This document shows, piece after piece, positions 34,231 through 48,383 of a stretch of DNA of 64,000 nucleotides. The position numbers and the translations under genes are program-made. Where the stretch lies: NCBI GenBank assembly GCA_036345935.2, contig JADWOT020000010.1:892633-956632 (forward strand), given 5' to 3'. The notes under the pieces are model-generated. The model ran no database searches and was not told the DNA's origin. It saw only the letters and a list, made by a program, of their open reading frames with translations. How positions within the stretch are numbered: the stretch's first letter is position 1; every line of letters begins with the position of its first letter. Source of the stretch: Taenia hydatigena (Eukaryota > Platyhelminthes > Cestoda > Cyclophyllidea > Taeniidae).

Positions 34231-35773
34231 GATTGCTAACGGTTTCAGTCTCTAGCGATTGCTAATTATGTCAACCAATGGATGTGAAATGCGTCGAAGA
34301 AACCGCTGCGTTTCAATCGCACGATTACTGCATACCTAGCACAAGATTGGTAAATATCTTGTAGGTGTTTAAAGTGTTATAGAAACCACACAAAAATACA
34401 ATCCTTTGTTCTTTTTTGATTGTATATCACATGTGATATCGATTGTGACGCTGAATGCGAAATATGTCACATAAGCTTATTGAATTCGATATCTTCCGCC
34501 GATTCATTTATTGCATTATGCCTGGTAGAGGGATTGCCTTAGTGATCCACTACAGTAAAATTGAGCGTCATTTTGTATCAATAGTAAGTAAAGGCAAGCA
34601 AAGAGCATGGAAACACGCTTGTAACGTGGATAACTTTTCAAAAGCAAGAAAGAAAGGAACCCACAAGTACTCAGTGCAGAAGAGTGCTCACGTTGGCAGC
34701 ATCCGAACCGGGAGCAATGAGAATATTCTGAGGCTTGATCTGGTTTATAGACTAGAGAACTTGGAGACGAGGGCATCACAAAGCGCATTGCTCAGTCATC
34801 GCCACCATCTTCATCGCATTCAATGGCTCAGTAAGCACGCTTATCGTCGAGGAAATCAGTAGTGACAGCCACTCTGATAGGACTGGCAGGCAGCAAGCCT
34901 GCAAACATATATATGCGCCGTCAATGACATAATCTCTGTATTAATTAGAAAACGCGACCACTGGCTCATGTACGCACAGTCCTCTTAAGATGCAGAGCAT
35001 AATACAACGATGGGTAGAGTACGTCACACACATCCACACCCTTCCTAAACACGGCATTCTCAATTTGCACTTGTGAGAGTTTTGAGACCACGGGCATCTT
35101 GGTGGTTGATTGAAAAGTGTCCGCATAAAGGAAGCAGACAAAATGTGCTTGATTCAAAGGAAGTTTGGAAGCATGATACAGAACAAGAAATTGAAGCGAA
35201 GGTAAAAAACCGTCGCGCCGGAATGCAGTTACTCAACACATTCTAATAGTTTACAGCAACTGCAAAAACCACAAACATTTGGACCATCAAACCATTGAGA
35301 CAACCGAGATTAATGACTAACTGATGATTGATGGATAGTGTGGGTGCCTGTGCATATTAATGCAGACATTCATGTTACTTCGATCGCAATGAAGACGATT
35401 AGAGACGGCATAATTCTTGCATCTTCAAGCTGTGACAGAAGACTGATTTTAATTTAGTCCTCAACCATTGATTACATGCCCTTTTCCAAAATTTTTCATT
35501 TGTGCGTTTTTAATGCCCAACACACTGTGGTCTCTGTAAATAGCCGAAAGTATTACCTCTCCTAGCTTTCTATTCCTTCTTTCTCTATTCAAATTGGCAT
35601 TCTACTTTTTTTTGTGGCTCCTCATTTACCCCTCTGCCAGAACCCACATGCGACAATCTGAATTTAACTTCATTCATAATAATAATTGGTAAATCTGGGT
35701 TGATGTCAACGTCTACTTGGCGTCTGCGTCGACATTTGTAATCATAATTTAATTTTTGTGACAGAAGGTTCAC
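34231..35773. other. Unassigned stretch
   Basis: The longest frame is 135 codons at 34455-34862 (plus), basic, without a recognised domain. Nothing else is seen. Confidence 0.4.
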
Positions 35774-36061
35774 TTGAGCGTGATCGTAGCGTCACCATTG
35801 GCCTCCATTCATCATTGCCAATCACAACCCCTCCCTCTACCTCTTTTGTTGGCTAAAAATAGTCGTTTTTGGGGAAATCAAAATAAAATTAAACGGCAGG
35901 CTAACAAAATTGGAGCGGTAATCTTATATGTGGCACTGTTTCTTCTTTTTACAATGACTTCCTCAACACTCACTGTGCAAAATTACATGCAAATTGAAGA
36001 GCTGAGACTAGACAATGGTGACCAACTTACCACCAGGCGGATTGAGCTCGCGATCTCATAA
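35774..36061 (+). CDS. Small open frame with one membrane span (95 codons), doubtful
   Basis: The frame contains a basic stretch (RFWGNQNKIKRQANKIG) followed by a hydrophobic span of about 20 residues (AVILYVALFLLFTMTSS) and a polar tail (MQIEELRLDNGDQL). This would suit a single-pass membrane protein or an exon of one. There are no splice or homology data beyond that. It could be chance. Confidence 0.25.
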   Translation: MSVIVASPLASIHHCQSQPLPLPLLLAKNSRFWGNQNKIKRQANKIGAVILYVALFLLFTMTSSTLTVQNYMQIEELRLDNGDQLTTRRIELAIS

Positions 36062-39000
36062 TTGTTAAACTGTGACTTCGTAGACGGACAGTCTTTCAAT
36101 CTGCTTATGGGAACCTGGCTGCACCAGCACCCACACTGCGGTAAACTGTGTAATCACTTAGTTTGGTCTGATACTCCGCAGCTCATCAAAACAAGCGCAT
36201 GGTGTATGGCACACGGGTTATCTCAGCGCCTAGCTGAAGTCAGAAGTCTTCGTGTGAAATATTCCTTCACAAGTCACCTGCCAGTTTTGATATCCATACC
36301 ATGACTCCGAAACTATGATTAGAATGTAGATTGATTGTTTTGAAATAGGTGTAGGCATAGAGAAAGGAGAGGCCATGCTTCTGCGACCAAGCATTTCAAC
36401 AAGCACTACGTGAAATGCCCACCTCATGCAGCAGGCACTCCATCACCTCAGAGATGCACTTTATTGCATTCAGTGTGAATGGCTGATGCTTCCAGGTATC
36501 TCCCGTAAGTATCTTAGCGTCCTATTTATCTTAAGCAGATAAAAGAGATTTGGATTCGATGTGACCTCCCGAGAATAAAGCAGGGATTTCAAAGTGTAAA
36601 ATCAGTTAATGAATGACGTGCTTTCTGCATGGCGCTTGAAAAATAAACAGTGACATTTTATTGCCAATCGACGAGCATTTAAACCAAGGTTTGCTCGTTT
36701 TCATAAAGTAAAGGCAAGTAAAGAGGCGGATGTGCCCATTTATCTTTTCTGACTTTCTCGGTGATGGTGGAGTTAAGGAAGTTTTCAATGGGCATTTCCG
36801 ATACGGCAAATCAGAAGTTAAGCTCATTTCCCATAGTCTAATTAATGCGACTTCTTCAAATTTGATGCGCCTTTTAAGCAAGCGAATTGACGTCGTTAGA
36901 TCTCGTCTCAATCATTTACATGAGAGCTGGTGAAGCATGTTCCATAACTTTATTTGACCTAAGCATGCCAGGTGATGGTTGGCATTTAGGCTCCAATTTT
37001 TTCTCTTCTCATCCATTTCTACTTAATTGTTGCTATCCCAGTTTACTTTGGTTGATTCTCCTATCTCGGCATAATGCTTGTCTACCAAACAGGATTTGGA
37101 CTGCTCACGACAGACATCTTCTGATTCGCCGAGAGTGTGATTTTGTCCAATTTCCATTTGCAATACAACCTCACCTCATGTGGAGGCCAACTTAATGTGA
37201 AATATGATCAAAGACGCTTTCATAGTGCTGATCTCCATGGACTCGCTAAATATAAACTCTGGGGTATGCATTCGTTTCCAATTCTAACCTAAATTATCAA
37301 TGTGTCTCTAATGACTTTAATAGGTCTGATAAAGTTAGTGCATTTTGTGGCCCATCAAAAGCCGCCTGAGAGATTTGTCAGGAATCAGGGCAAACGAGGA
37401 GGAAGAAGTAGGCACTGGCAACAGAAGTGCAGTAGGTTATCGCAACAGCTTTTGGGGGTGAGGTATGATGTCGCTTAGGCCTTCCTTAATCTCTTTAGTT
37501 ACCAAGACAAGACGATGTTCAGTCAGGGTGAACTTGGCAAAATGGCATCCTCTCTCTCTATAATCAACAGGTCCTGAAGAAAGACTAAGTTTGATCCACA
37601 AAGTATGAGGAACAAGCGTATTCAAGAAGTCTCACAGCGCACACTGCTTGTTGTCGCACGCCTACCCTTGTAGCGAAGTATTAGCAGAAACGTTTTGGAT
37701 TTAACGGATAACCGCTGTTTCCGATGTGCTTTGCCCCATCGCGGTTCTATGAAGACTTCTGCGTAATTAATAAAATCGGCACATTCGGCAAGCCGTTCCC
37801 TTTGCCCAGCTTAGGATTCGGAGGGCAAAATCGAAGCCTCAACGTGTGGATGCGATAGTAGCCTTTCGGATATACGGCCTAATATATGTGAGGTTGATTT
37901 AAGAGTTTCATCATTTTCTCTCTCACAAAGTATTAGTTATTCCTCTGTGGAGGTTAAGGGATCCAATTAGCTTCGACTGGCAGAAAGTCAAACAGAGCAC
38001 AAATTTGCCTAATTCCCATGGGTGCTTCCTTCTACTCTGACAAATGAGGTTGTCAAGATGATTTAATATCCTTTAATTAGCTAATCAACATACCATAATC
38101 AAGTTAAATTTTGATTTTGTTTTGACCGCTGCATTTGTTACCCACGAGAATTAGGTAAATTTGTGCTCTGGTTGACCTTCTGCTAGCATGAGAAATTTGT
38201 GCCTTCCAAGCGACCACATTAGCATTTAAATGAGATTCCGGGATAAAAGGAAAAATGGAGGCACGGACTAGAATTGGATCTTTGTTACATCGAGTTACAT
38301 TGTGATGGCTACACACCAAAACTTGAGGCTCGCATCAAGAATGCAAAGGCGTTGCACCATCCAATCGAATGTGCAGCATTTTAATTCTTGCCGGGTTAGA
38401 AAGTGCAATAGTATCGACTGACACAGCAGAAGTGTCCCCTGGATGCCTTTAGAATAGGACGATTATCCCGTCGCAGCGTCATATCTCTTTTACCCCTCTG
38501 AGTGTGTTTTGTTCAATTAAAGTCTGAGAAGTGGTATCTTTAACAAGGAGAACTGGGGACAAATGTATTTATGATTCAGACTTCGTCACACGCGTATCCA
38601 TCCTTTTTCAGCATTGCAATAATTTATTGCTTAAGCTAGGCCGATTTATCTGCACCTGGATTGCAAACTGGTGGTAGTGTCCTTGACTCCTCCAGCGTAA
38701 CCAAATTTTTATTACCTTATTGAAAATCCTGCTTTGTTAATTGTTTGTGGACGTTTGTGGATTGAGAAGGAATCACTAACCACTCAAGGTTAGCTGTGCT
38801 CAACTTTGGCAGAAGCACACATCTCCACACAAGGAGGCAATAGCTTGAGAAAATATGCGTCCTCCATTGTATGTAAGCCTACTTCACCACAACTGGAGAT
38901 AAGAAGTAGGCCAGGAAATGTGACAGCTGCAATCATTTCATCAGACCCATCTTTCCAACTCTGAAATGAATTCCAAACAACTAAGGTCGCAAGTCGTTAT

Positions 39001-39940
39001 TTCTCCAAGTCTATGCAGAAGATTCTTAGGTGCAGCAGAGTAGCTAAATGTAAAACAGTGCAGAAAGCACTCCATAAGCAATGTCCACCGTAAGCTTGCT
39101 CACTTCGGCCTGATGTCTTCAAGGTGATGCAGAAGTAACGACAGCGGTAGAATAAGGGAAAGCAGAAGATCAAGCAGTTATTATTGTGTCGCATTTGATG
39201 CACAAAAATAAAGTGCCTGTCCTTAAGTTGTGTATTATTGGATTTCTCACACGTTTGCACTGCTGGCTCGAATTCAGATGACTGCCTGCTTAAAGGATGT
39301 CTTTTAAATAGCTCCCCTAACATCCACACAAGAAAATATTGTGTTTGAGATTGAATTGAGCCTAATGAAAGGCCATCAAGGTGCATCGAGAACATCAAGA
39401 AATCTTTTTGTCACACTTGCACGTGTGGTGCTTTTGTTCATTGCTGCAAAGTGGGTATTGTTGCATTCATACGAAAGAATGGACACGGAAACTGCATTCT
39501 TAATGGGGGCTCACTGCATCACGTATCGCATTCGAACTCTCCGGCACGACCAAAATTGAGCTATGCAGTTGTAATCCATAATATCTACTTATTAACATTT
39601 CTAGATTTTGGCCGCCGCCGAGTTCCTCCGAAGCACATAAACTATGATTTACTTAGCTGCGACAGAACCGTTCAATTTCTAATACTTAGACGTAGCATCG
39701 TGGATGTAGATCTCAACTTGCCATTCACTAAAACCCCTACAAGATCGGCAATATAAGAGCAGAGAACAATTGCACCAGCGCTGTTCCATTGATGTCAACC
39801 GTGTTAAAACAGTAGCTTGCTTACCCAATTATGATATTCATTTCGATGTGAATGACTTAGAATGCGAATGCGCCCAATATATTAGGTCCTTTAACTATTA
39901 CAACCTCTGTCTCCGGCAATGCAGCATAACTAGGTTAGTG
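36062..39940. other. Unassigned stretch
   Basis: Many frames of 60-133 codons on both strands (for example 36730-36933 plus, 38997-39398 minus, 39451-39756 plus), often overlapping each other. No domain or repeat is recognised. The plus-strand region 39606-39936 has protein-like pieces (KHINYDLLSCDRTVQFLIL; CSIDVNRVKTVACLPNY) in two different frames. Confidence 0.35.
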
Positions 39941-39944
39941 TATT

Positions 39945-40305
39945 TCAGGATAGAGCTTTGTTTCCACCCCTGTTGTATTGACACAGGCCAGCCACCTGCA
40001 GCGTAATGCGCTGAAGTAAATCAGACACCCAATCCCTCCACCGGACAGTGAGCCTGTGGTCACAAACAAACTATCACCTTCCTTTGATCCACACCATTTT
40101 AGGCCCCGTAGGACCAGCCAAACAATGGCAGCTCGTAGACCGAGCTACATCGATACTTACCATTCAAAGTTGCAAGGTAAGGACCGATGAACGGTACTGT
40201 ACGTCCACACACTTTGAGCCCGTTGCCTCCATGAGCCTTGCCTAAAATTCTTTTCAAAATTTCTTTTGCCAAATACAGCATGTTATAGTAAAGCAACTTA
40301 ATCAA
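39945..40305 (-). CDS. Tentative three-exon small gene (75 aa), orphan
   Basis: Exon 40161-40305 starts MIKLLYYNMLYLAKEILKRI and ends at AATG|GTAAGT, a strong donor. Exon 39996-40053 follows GACCACAG (SLSGGGIGCLIYFSALRC). Exon 39945-39969 ends in TGA. The phases agree (1, 2) and the total is 228 nt. The product would be basic and hydrophobic in parts, with no recognised domain. Rival plus-strand frames exist over the same bases. The model is short enough to arise by chance. Confidence 0.25.
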
Positions 40306-41535
40306 CGTCGGTCAGTGCACATTACTTACACAAAAAATTTCTAATTTGCTCATTTACTACCACCATTTTCCCGTTGTCTGCAGTAGAGTGCTTCATTTAC
40401 TAACTAGCTTTTCAGTAGTATCTCTCCTCAACGCTACACCATTGTTATGCCAATAATGGTGACACCGCACCGTGCGTACACCTTGGCGCTAATTATTAAG
40501 CAGACTACTTAATGGCTTAATAGATGAAAAGAACGCGGTCGGCCATTCAGATGCATACCGGATTCACCTTCTGTTAGTTTTAAATCTTTTGCAGCTGCTT
40601 AGTGATTACGTGGGTTTGGCAATGTCTGACTACAGATCAATCGAGGTGCAGCCCTGCTGACTAATTTGTTAACTTAACAGAATGCAGCATCTTTTATTTC
40701 CACTTATTTTGGCGGTTGATGCCACGACCAGATGTACTGTAATCGTGACAAAGCTGCACACACTAAGTCAGCGTAAGGCCATGTTTAACGTGTGAACCCG
40801 TAGTGCGTTCACAGCGTATCCGCTGGCCAACCAACTCTCACGTCACGTCCTCACGTGCCTTTTTTCAAAGATGTGTTTTCCATTTAGAATTAGCAACCGT
40901 GTTTAAAAATTGTGGTTAGAAGATGAATTCTACACCAAAGTTACTGAGCACGACTATTTTGCATAATTCACACTGAATATAACTAGTTGCCTAAGCGTGT
41001 GCGCTTGCACACAATCCTCTGAGTAAAATACCAGCTGATGGGTTTAATGCCTTCCACACGCTTCATCCACCCATCTTTAACTCCTTCGCACTGCCGCAAT
41101 TAGCCGCATGAGCGTTAACTGTGTTTATGGTTTCCTACATGTTGCAAGATAGCGTCGATGTGTCCTCATGGCGAATTCCCGCACGAACGTTAAGATGTAA
41201 TTTGCAATTGGATATCATGGTGTTTTTAATGGCCTCTAATTCCTATTTGGTTCTGTGTGGCATCAAACAATATTTTCACTAAGTAGAAGCACAATCAAAC
41301 TTGGAATTTCAACTGTCGCTCCACCTCTAAAGTAGAGCTATTTCATCTTTTTCACCCTCCCAATCCAGGCCTGATAAACTACGGCTAGTTACTCCTTCAT
41401 TCAGATGTTTTAAGGAGTAAAATGGTGGTTTTTCTACTGACCCGTGTTAGCAGGCGTTCTCACCATAGCCTATGGAGTTTTCTGCCTTACAGAGACCCCA
41501 AAATAGGCAATCGAGATATGTTAGGAGAATGAGAG
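40306..41535. other. No gene seen
   Basis: Contains a faint match at 40680-40800 to 20590-20700 (degenerate F1 family). Otherwise nothing is recognised. Confidence 0.4.
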
Positions 41536-41539
41536 ATGA

Positions 41540-42265
41540 TGTCTGCATAAACGTCTCAACTGCCCTTCCTTGCTACTTCGGTGGAGGGTGGCAATCACCT
41601 CAAATATCTGTAAAGCCATGCCTGTCACGTGTATGAAGTCCAAGAATTAATAAATACAACCAATATACTTATCCTTTTGCCACTGATGCAAGTCAGCTCT
41701 ATTCACTCGATGAAGAAACAACCATAGAACTCAATTCGACACATCATTAATGCTTTTGGAACTCAATTTTGCCAGCTAGATTTGTTCTTCTCCTGACATT
41801 TCTGCCTAACAGGAACTACATGAATTAACCGTCTCGTATCACAATACACCTTTTGGCACTTAATTATAGGCAAAGAAAGTCAGCATGTAAGTTTGCCATC
41901 TAGTTCCATCCTACCTATCTGTGCACTTTGTTGCACCCTCACTTTATTCCTTCGATGCATTGTTTTGTATTCGTCCGCATTTCCACCCCCTCATCTGTTC
42001 ACACACGTCCGCACAGGTCATTGTTATTATCCATTATAGACAACTCGTGGCATTTTTCACTTGTCTGCCTGCTTTTTACAAAGTCAGCTAGCCTCGCAAG
42101 CAAGTAATCTGCACTGCTTCTACTTTGATTCATTGATTCCATACCATTCCGTCACTACATGGCTTGCTAACCCAGTTCTGCACCAATCAGCAATTGCGCT
42201 TCCGTCAATTCATTCCATGTACATCTATGATAATTTGCTGAAACAAATCATGGTCACTTGTTGAA
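41540..42265 (+). repeat. Dispersed repeat F3, copy 1
   Basis: Aligns in direct orientation with 54820-55555 (shared CTCAATTCGACA, TTCGTCC and TTCCGTCAATTCAT blocks in the same order). The offset is 13,288-13,296 bp, almost the same as that of repeat F2. The sequence is T-rich and non-coding as far as I can see. Confidence 0.7.
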
Positions 42266-43290
42266 ATAAGCTTTAATGGATAGAAGTTCTGCAATCTTTT
42301 GCTCCTCTTTCTCTTGACTAAGTTCTACTAGATTTCTTCTTCATAACATATCCGTAGCCTCTTCCGGCACTCCACGATCTGTTAGCCTTAAATTTTTGCA
42401 TAGGCATCCTTATGCAGAGTCGCACGCGAAAGCAGAGCAAACGACAATGCGTATGCTGAATAAAGAGTCACCAAAAAGGTTGAGCAAGGGCAATGCAGGT
42501 TGATGAACTAAGCCTTTTTAAAGTGCACGTAAGAAGTGTTTGACGCGTTTCCATACTTTTCCAAAAAAATTTGACTAGGGTTATTGACACTTCCCATGCC
42601 TGAGACATATGAGATTGCCTTACCATCAATTAATGGTAAAGTTAGTTTGACACACGTCAACCACACTTATCCACCCCCACATGCGTCAGTAAAAGCCATT
42701 TCGTCAGTCATGGTGCGTGCTCTTATTGCGTCAACTACAGTCTTAAATTGATCGCATTACCAGAAATCTGTTCCGGAAACACCGCAGCAATTAGAAACTC
42801 TACCACGTACGTTTACGTACTTCATCTACGTTCCCTGTCAAAAATAACTTTCATTTGGAGAATGTTTAATTGCGATGGACATGTTGACCTAATTGCTAAC
42901 ACACCACTTCTACTACGTGTTACCTACTAAAGTAAATTTAAATGCAGGTGTCACCTACGCGTCAACTATCTATTCCTAACGCTAGCCACGCATCCTCGGA
43001 GACGTTCACACGATCTTGTGGATACAGATTTCTTGGCCAAAATGGAAAGGGTGTGTGAATATCCACCCCTCTAAATGTGTCTGTCCTGCTTATGCTTATC
43101 GGCTAATCGCAGACGGACCCTATTGAGCTGAAGACTTCTACAATGCGACTGAGGGAAGAAGTGACTGCCCTTCTTAAGACTAGCCTAAATCATTAATGCT
43201 CTAGGCACTAAATAATAATGACTATGCAACATCGATTGTTAAGTTGATTCGTACTTTTGTTTCAAGGTACTTCCCTTTTACAAATATGAG
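42266..43290. other. No gene seen
   Basis: Only short frames, and no repeat recognised. Confidence 0.45.
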
Positions 43291-43294
43291 ATGA

Positions 43295-43745
43295 AAACAA
43301 CTGTTATAAAATGTAAGTTGGGACATCACTATAACGCTACAACACCGTTTCCATAAGATTATATCGGTAAAAAGGCTACCAAACAAATGTTATTTGGGTG
43401 GTAGAGCAGAAAAGAGAAGAGGAGAAACAATAGGATGTATAGTGAATTTAAGTCTTTTGGGGTTTCAGTAAAGGCAGGGAACATTGCAAGTGGTGATGAG
43501 TGTGACTAGAAGGAAGATAAAGTTGGCGGAGTTAGAGATAAATTTAGGAAACAGCAAAGCGGACGCAAAGACCAATAGCCGAGAAGAGACGTGTGCCTGT
43601 AAATTAAACTAAAAGGTTGGGGCACAAATCCGACAACATGGTCACTGATTTGTGCTGGAGAGGAACGCGATATGCCAAGCTCTGTGAAGGTGCAAGCATA
43701 ATGAACCACCACATTTGACGAAATACTCATTCCCAACACGAGCTA
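43295..43745 (+). repeat. Dispersed repeat F2, copy 2
   Basis: Partner of 29980-30420, in the same orientation. Confidence 0.75.
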
Positions 43746-45505
43746 ATTCCTGATTGATTGATTCCTCATAAAAGGATAAGGTTTATGCTTGTCCGGAAAA
43801 ATGGCAGATTTTTCATGCGAAAAAGACTGCATACTTTAATTTCGAATGCATATTTGAATAGTCAAACTTGTCGTTCGTGCGTAAAGAGTCAGATCTGGAG
43901 CTCAAGTTTTTTACATTGCGGGACACCCGACTCTGTGCATCCAACTTAAGCCTTTCGGTGTCATGAGACGGTTTTACAAAATAACTAGCAGCGTCTTCAC
44001 AAGCGGATCGTCTTGCGTTGAAGTGACATCTAATGTCCTCAATTTTGCTATCGCTGTCACCAACAGCATTTGGAGACGGGTAAAGAAACATTAAACCACG
44101 ATTTACTCGCTTCTCGGCTGTTCGGTGCTAGTCGTATGCAAAAGTCGGAACTTGACAATTGCTTTATGAGAATGTCAGTTCTAAACAAGCCGCTGGTTCC
44201 TGGGATTAATTGCACAATGGCATGGATTGTAGGAGGGACATGGTCACGTATGGGAAGAGTACCACGAATAAGCACTGAAGGATAGGTTGGATTCAAACCC
44301 TCAAAGTGCAACAGAAAATGAATACAGTCCACTTTGGTAACATGATCCTTCCAAATCTTTAAAAAAATAAAGAGTGGTGTTCCTTGATCGCCTTGCGATG
44401 TCTACTGTTTCCAAGGTTAAGTCGCATTAATATGCAATTGCGTTTGTAGGGCCTTTACATCGAGTTATTATTCTAGCTATAAAAAGTAGCATGTTTTTTT
44501 CTGGTAAAAGGCGGAGCATTTACTGATGTAGCAAGCAAAACTATCAAGAACATTCACTAAACTTCAAATATATTAAGAAAGCAAAAATACAATAGCTATA
44601 GCCTAGAGTTAAGGCTGATGATGGGTAGAGCCTATTTTAATTTCGTCTACACGACATTAGTTGCCTAGCAATCCAACATTAGTGTCAAACCAAATCAAAG
44701 TTGTCTTATTGCATGGCTTTGAACCTAAGCTATCTCGCCTTACATTATGAATTTACTCATTCTATCGTTGTTTCCATGTAATCGGCAAGGATTCCGGTGA
44801 AAGTGTAGATTATGGCAGGTTCGAAAAATGTAGACGAAATTGCGCCGCAGGTATATTTCTTGTGCTGGAATAGTAAAATAGAGATAAAAAGAAGCATATG
44901 CTTTGTGCTGCGAATGTTCTTGATATCGTTGCGATTATGGACACAGTAATCACCTTATCGTGGCCTGTTTACTTTTTGAATTTAATCTAATCTTAACAAA
45001 TTAGCACTTTTCACAAAGTCTTACTGGTAGGAAGCGCCTTTCAATGAAGCTCGTTTAATTGATCATTCACAAGTGGGCGCCTATTTATAGGATTACGTAC
45101 ACTGATGATCCTCCGTCTTTATAATAAAGGGCAAAGTGGAGCCGATATCGCCAGGCTTGATATGAAACTGATCCCACTAAGACTCGGGCGCCAAACAAGG
45201 CAAGCCTTCTGTTAAACCACATTTTGTCTTGCGGCTGCAAAAAGAACGCGTTATGTCCCAAATTTTAGGTTACTTTCGTTTCTGCAAAGGACAGTCCCAT
45301 TTTAAGACGCTAGATATTAAGAAACCACCGCAATGCAATGCAAATGCTATAGAAATTGATTACACGAAGCCGAAATGCACCAAATGGAGCAAAAGAGAAG
45401 AAAGTTGATCGGGTCACCACGTCCTGGGACATTGTATAACGACGGAGAGCGAATGGCGGGCACTGAGTGTCCGACAGTACAGTAGATAGGGGCATTGCCT
45501 GTTCC
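43746..45505. other. Unassigned stretch
   Basis: Frames of up to 92 codons on the minus strand (43813-44332), without recognised domains. Confidence 0.4.
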
Positions 45506-45509
45506 ACGA

Positions 45510-45850
45510 TCCGGAACCGCACATCATCATCCAAGACCTTGTTCTAGTGCACCAAAAACCTGAATAATTATTTTAATTAAAAAGCCGGAGCACATTTTAA
45601 TGCTTAAGACACAACAGATTACTTACCCTTGGGCAAATATGCCATTTTACGAAATTGGTGCAGACTTAACAAAAGATGAAACGCAATCAACAGTCTGCTG
45701 GACAGCACCGAATTGTGAGACACGTTGGTTCAGATTGGTTTCTAAGAAATAAGAATGCATGGAATGGCACACTAGCAGGTGTTACTATAGTCGGTAAGAG
45801 CAGTGGCTCATAAAGACTCTGATCCAAGCAGCAATCTATTTAATAAGTAC
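45510..45850 (+). repeat. Dispersed repeat F4, copy 1
   Basis: Aligns with 61065-61390 in direct orientation (shared GCAAATATGCCA, TCTGCTGGACAGC, GGTGTTACTATA and TAAGAGCAGT, in order), at about 75% identity by eye. Confidence 0.75.
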
Positions 45851-48380
45851 CTTGCCTTCGTCAGTTTAGTGTTTAAAATTTCCTTGGGTGATATCCTCTT
45901 AGATTTACCTTGAAATAGAGGCAAGGCACAAGCCATTATTTTCTGATTTGCAGTTTAGGTCTCCGTTTAAAAGAAATCAGCGTCGTATTTGCCGCAAATA
46001 AGACGCGAAAAAGCTGCAATCAAAGTCATGATACAAATGCTAGAGAGAAGCCCCGGTGATGATATTTACGGTCCTTCCTTCCTCATCACCACCCTTTCAC
46101 AGCTCTCCTGTTTTCGATCGTGATTAGACCATTAGTCCTATTTTCGCCAACGTGTTATTTACACGATGGTAGAACAAAAACATAATTCTCACTAAAGACG
46201 GGCATGGTCCACATTTGTGGAGCTGTGAGCTGTTGGATTTTCGGGCGGATCATTAAGAGTAGCGAATCATCGATGCAGATAAATCAGTCAATGAAAGATG
46301 CTTCGTCAAACATTGTTTACTTCAGGCAGTGCTTGTGTCCAGCACAACCGTTTGACGCGTTGTCGACTGGAGCTGACGAGTGTCTTGTCGATGGGAAATT
46401 TTGGAGCAGTCCACACCACCAGAAAAGGCATGTCTGATGTTATTATTATCTGCGTTATTCAGAATGTGTGTGCATCAATTTATTTCGCAACGGGAAATTG
46501 GATTCGTCTGCTTAGCTTCCAGTTCAACCGAGCCTATCATGATGGTAATTATTCACCGCAGTGTTAAACTCCGACAGACGAGACTCCAGTGTGGTTAACA
46601 TGTGTGGCATGAAACCACTGCTTGCTCTTCTTAACAAAGTTAGGAGCCAATTGCAGCTATGTCTGCAGTGAGCCCTACGCCCTTTGAGACCAAGTGCTTG
46701 CATACTCCTGCTGATGAGCATTGCTGAGCGAGCCACATTTTTCAATTTTGCAGCTCACATGCTCAAATACAGCTTCAGGTGGATTAATCTTCGACTAAGT
46801 ATTTATCGCAAGTTTCAATACGGAGCATGACAATTCTATTTGAATTCACGAAGACCCGAGTTTGACAGAGCCCGTGGATTTCATGTGAAGTAGTGAGTAG
46901 AATGACCGGCGTTAGCGACGGCGACAACTGTGGTCATGCATAACAGCTTATCTATCTCCTTTAATCGAGGCATGCCAATCACTGACACAAGTGACTGGTC
47001 GTTTTGTATCCACGAAAGTCAGCTGGAACGGGTGATAACGCATAAAGCTCACACGATGAAAAACTCAACTTCGGCTTCAAAAACGTCAAAGGAAGTGGCA
47101 AGGAGCAAAGCCAGTATTATCTGTTTCATTATCAGCCACGTCACCCTCGGGCAGAAGCAAATTTCACTGAATTTTACTGGCACTGTCCAAAAATGTACTT
47201 AAATTTAATGGGCACAGAATTTAGGAAGATGCAAGTATTATCGTGTCAAATTCTGCCTCGTCTCAGGTATCCGCATATTTTTTTAAAAATAACGTATCCC
47301 AATTAGCAAGGATGTCGCTTAGTAAGTCACCTGAGTGATAACAAATTTTGCGAGTTAATTTGTTTTACGAGGCCGTCATATTAAGTGGTGTCCTAATTGG
47401 GCCCATTTCAACTCACGGGAATTGCGCACAGCCTCACTATCTCTAATGCGGCAAATAATCGTTGCAGTCGAGACTTGCAACAAGGAGACTACATGCATTG
47501 TCGATTACGATTACGACCAATACGCATATAGTCATGATTCACTTGTTTGTCCCTTGAAGAAAATACCAAGCGTTAACGATTTTGCACATATCCTTCACTA
47601 ATCTCAGACAATTCTTAGTAAACTTTTATTACATCTTATCTCATTTGTGATTTTTTATCACCACCTCTTACGAACAGTTAATAACTTGCCTACGTGCTTG
47701 CAAGTTCTGTATTGTGCTGCCTGATTTCGCGTTACATTGGCGCGTGAGCTGTGTATCCTTCTACCATCTTTAAGCGAGTAGCAAATCTAAAAGATGGAAA
47801 TAAGTTGCTACTATCTACACGAGACCGCGCTGTCTCTCCTGATTTCATCAACAAATTTGCATAAGTTTTATCGTTTTAGCCAACCTGCGGAGAGTTGGAC
47901 TTCCATGCTGCAGCAGCTTGACCGGCGAGGCAGGGGTCAGACGATCAGCCGATTAACCAGTCAGCCGACTGGATAGTCAGGACGCCAGACAAAGATCCGT
48001 GTAAGCAAGCCAGTGGGCAGAAATTCAGCCGAGAACGGTTGATTACAATCGCTAAACAAACTGAATCGCCTTATATTGCCGCACACGCCGCTGAAATGCT
48101 TACTTAAAGTCTAATTTATGGGTGTCTAAAAAAACTGCATGGAAGAATAATTTGTAGCTACCATTCTGATGGTGACGAGAAACGCAAACAAATTTTGCAC
48201 ATTAAGAGCACTGGATATGAATACTCATAGTAAATTGAACTAGCATGTACAGAGCAACTCGGCGTCTTGTTGAAATTAAACCAAGCAGATAATTCTTTCT
48301 TTGCGTGTCGGGATAAATTTATGAGCAATCTGCTTAAAAACGAATGATATCAGACACGACTTCTTCCTGATGACAGTGAC
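45851..48380. other. Unassigned stretch
   Basis: Frames of 60-90 codons (46204-46598 plus in three frames; 46930-47202 plus), with no recognised domain. Confidence 0.4.
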
Positions 48381-48383
48381 TAC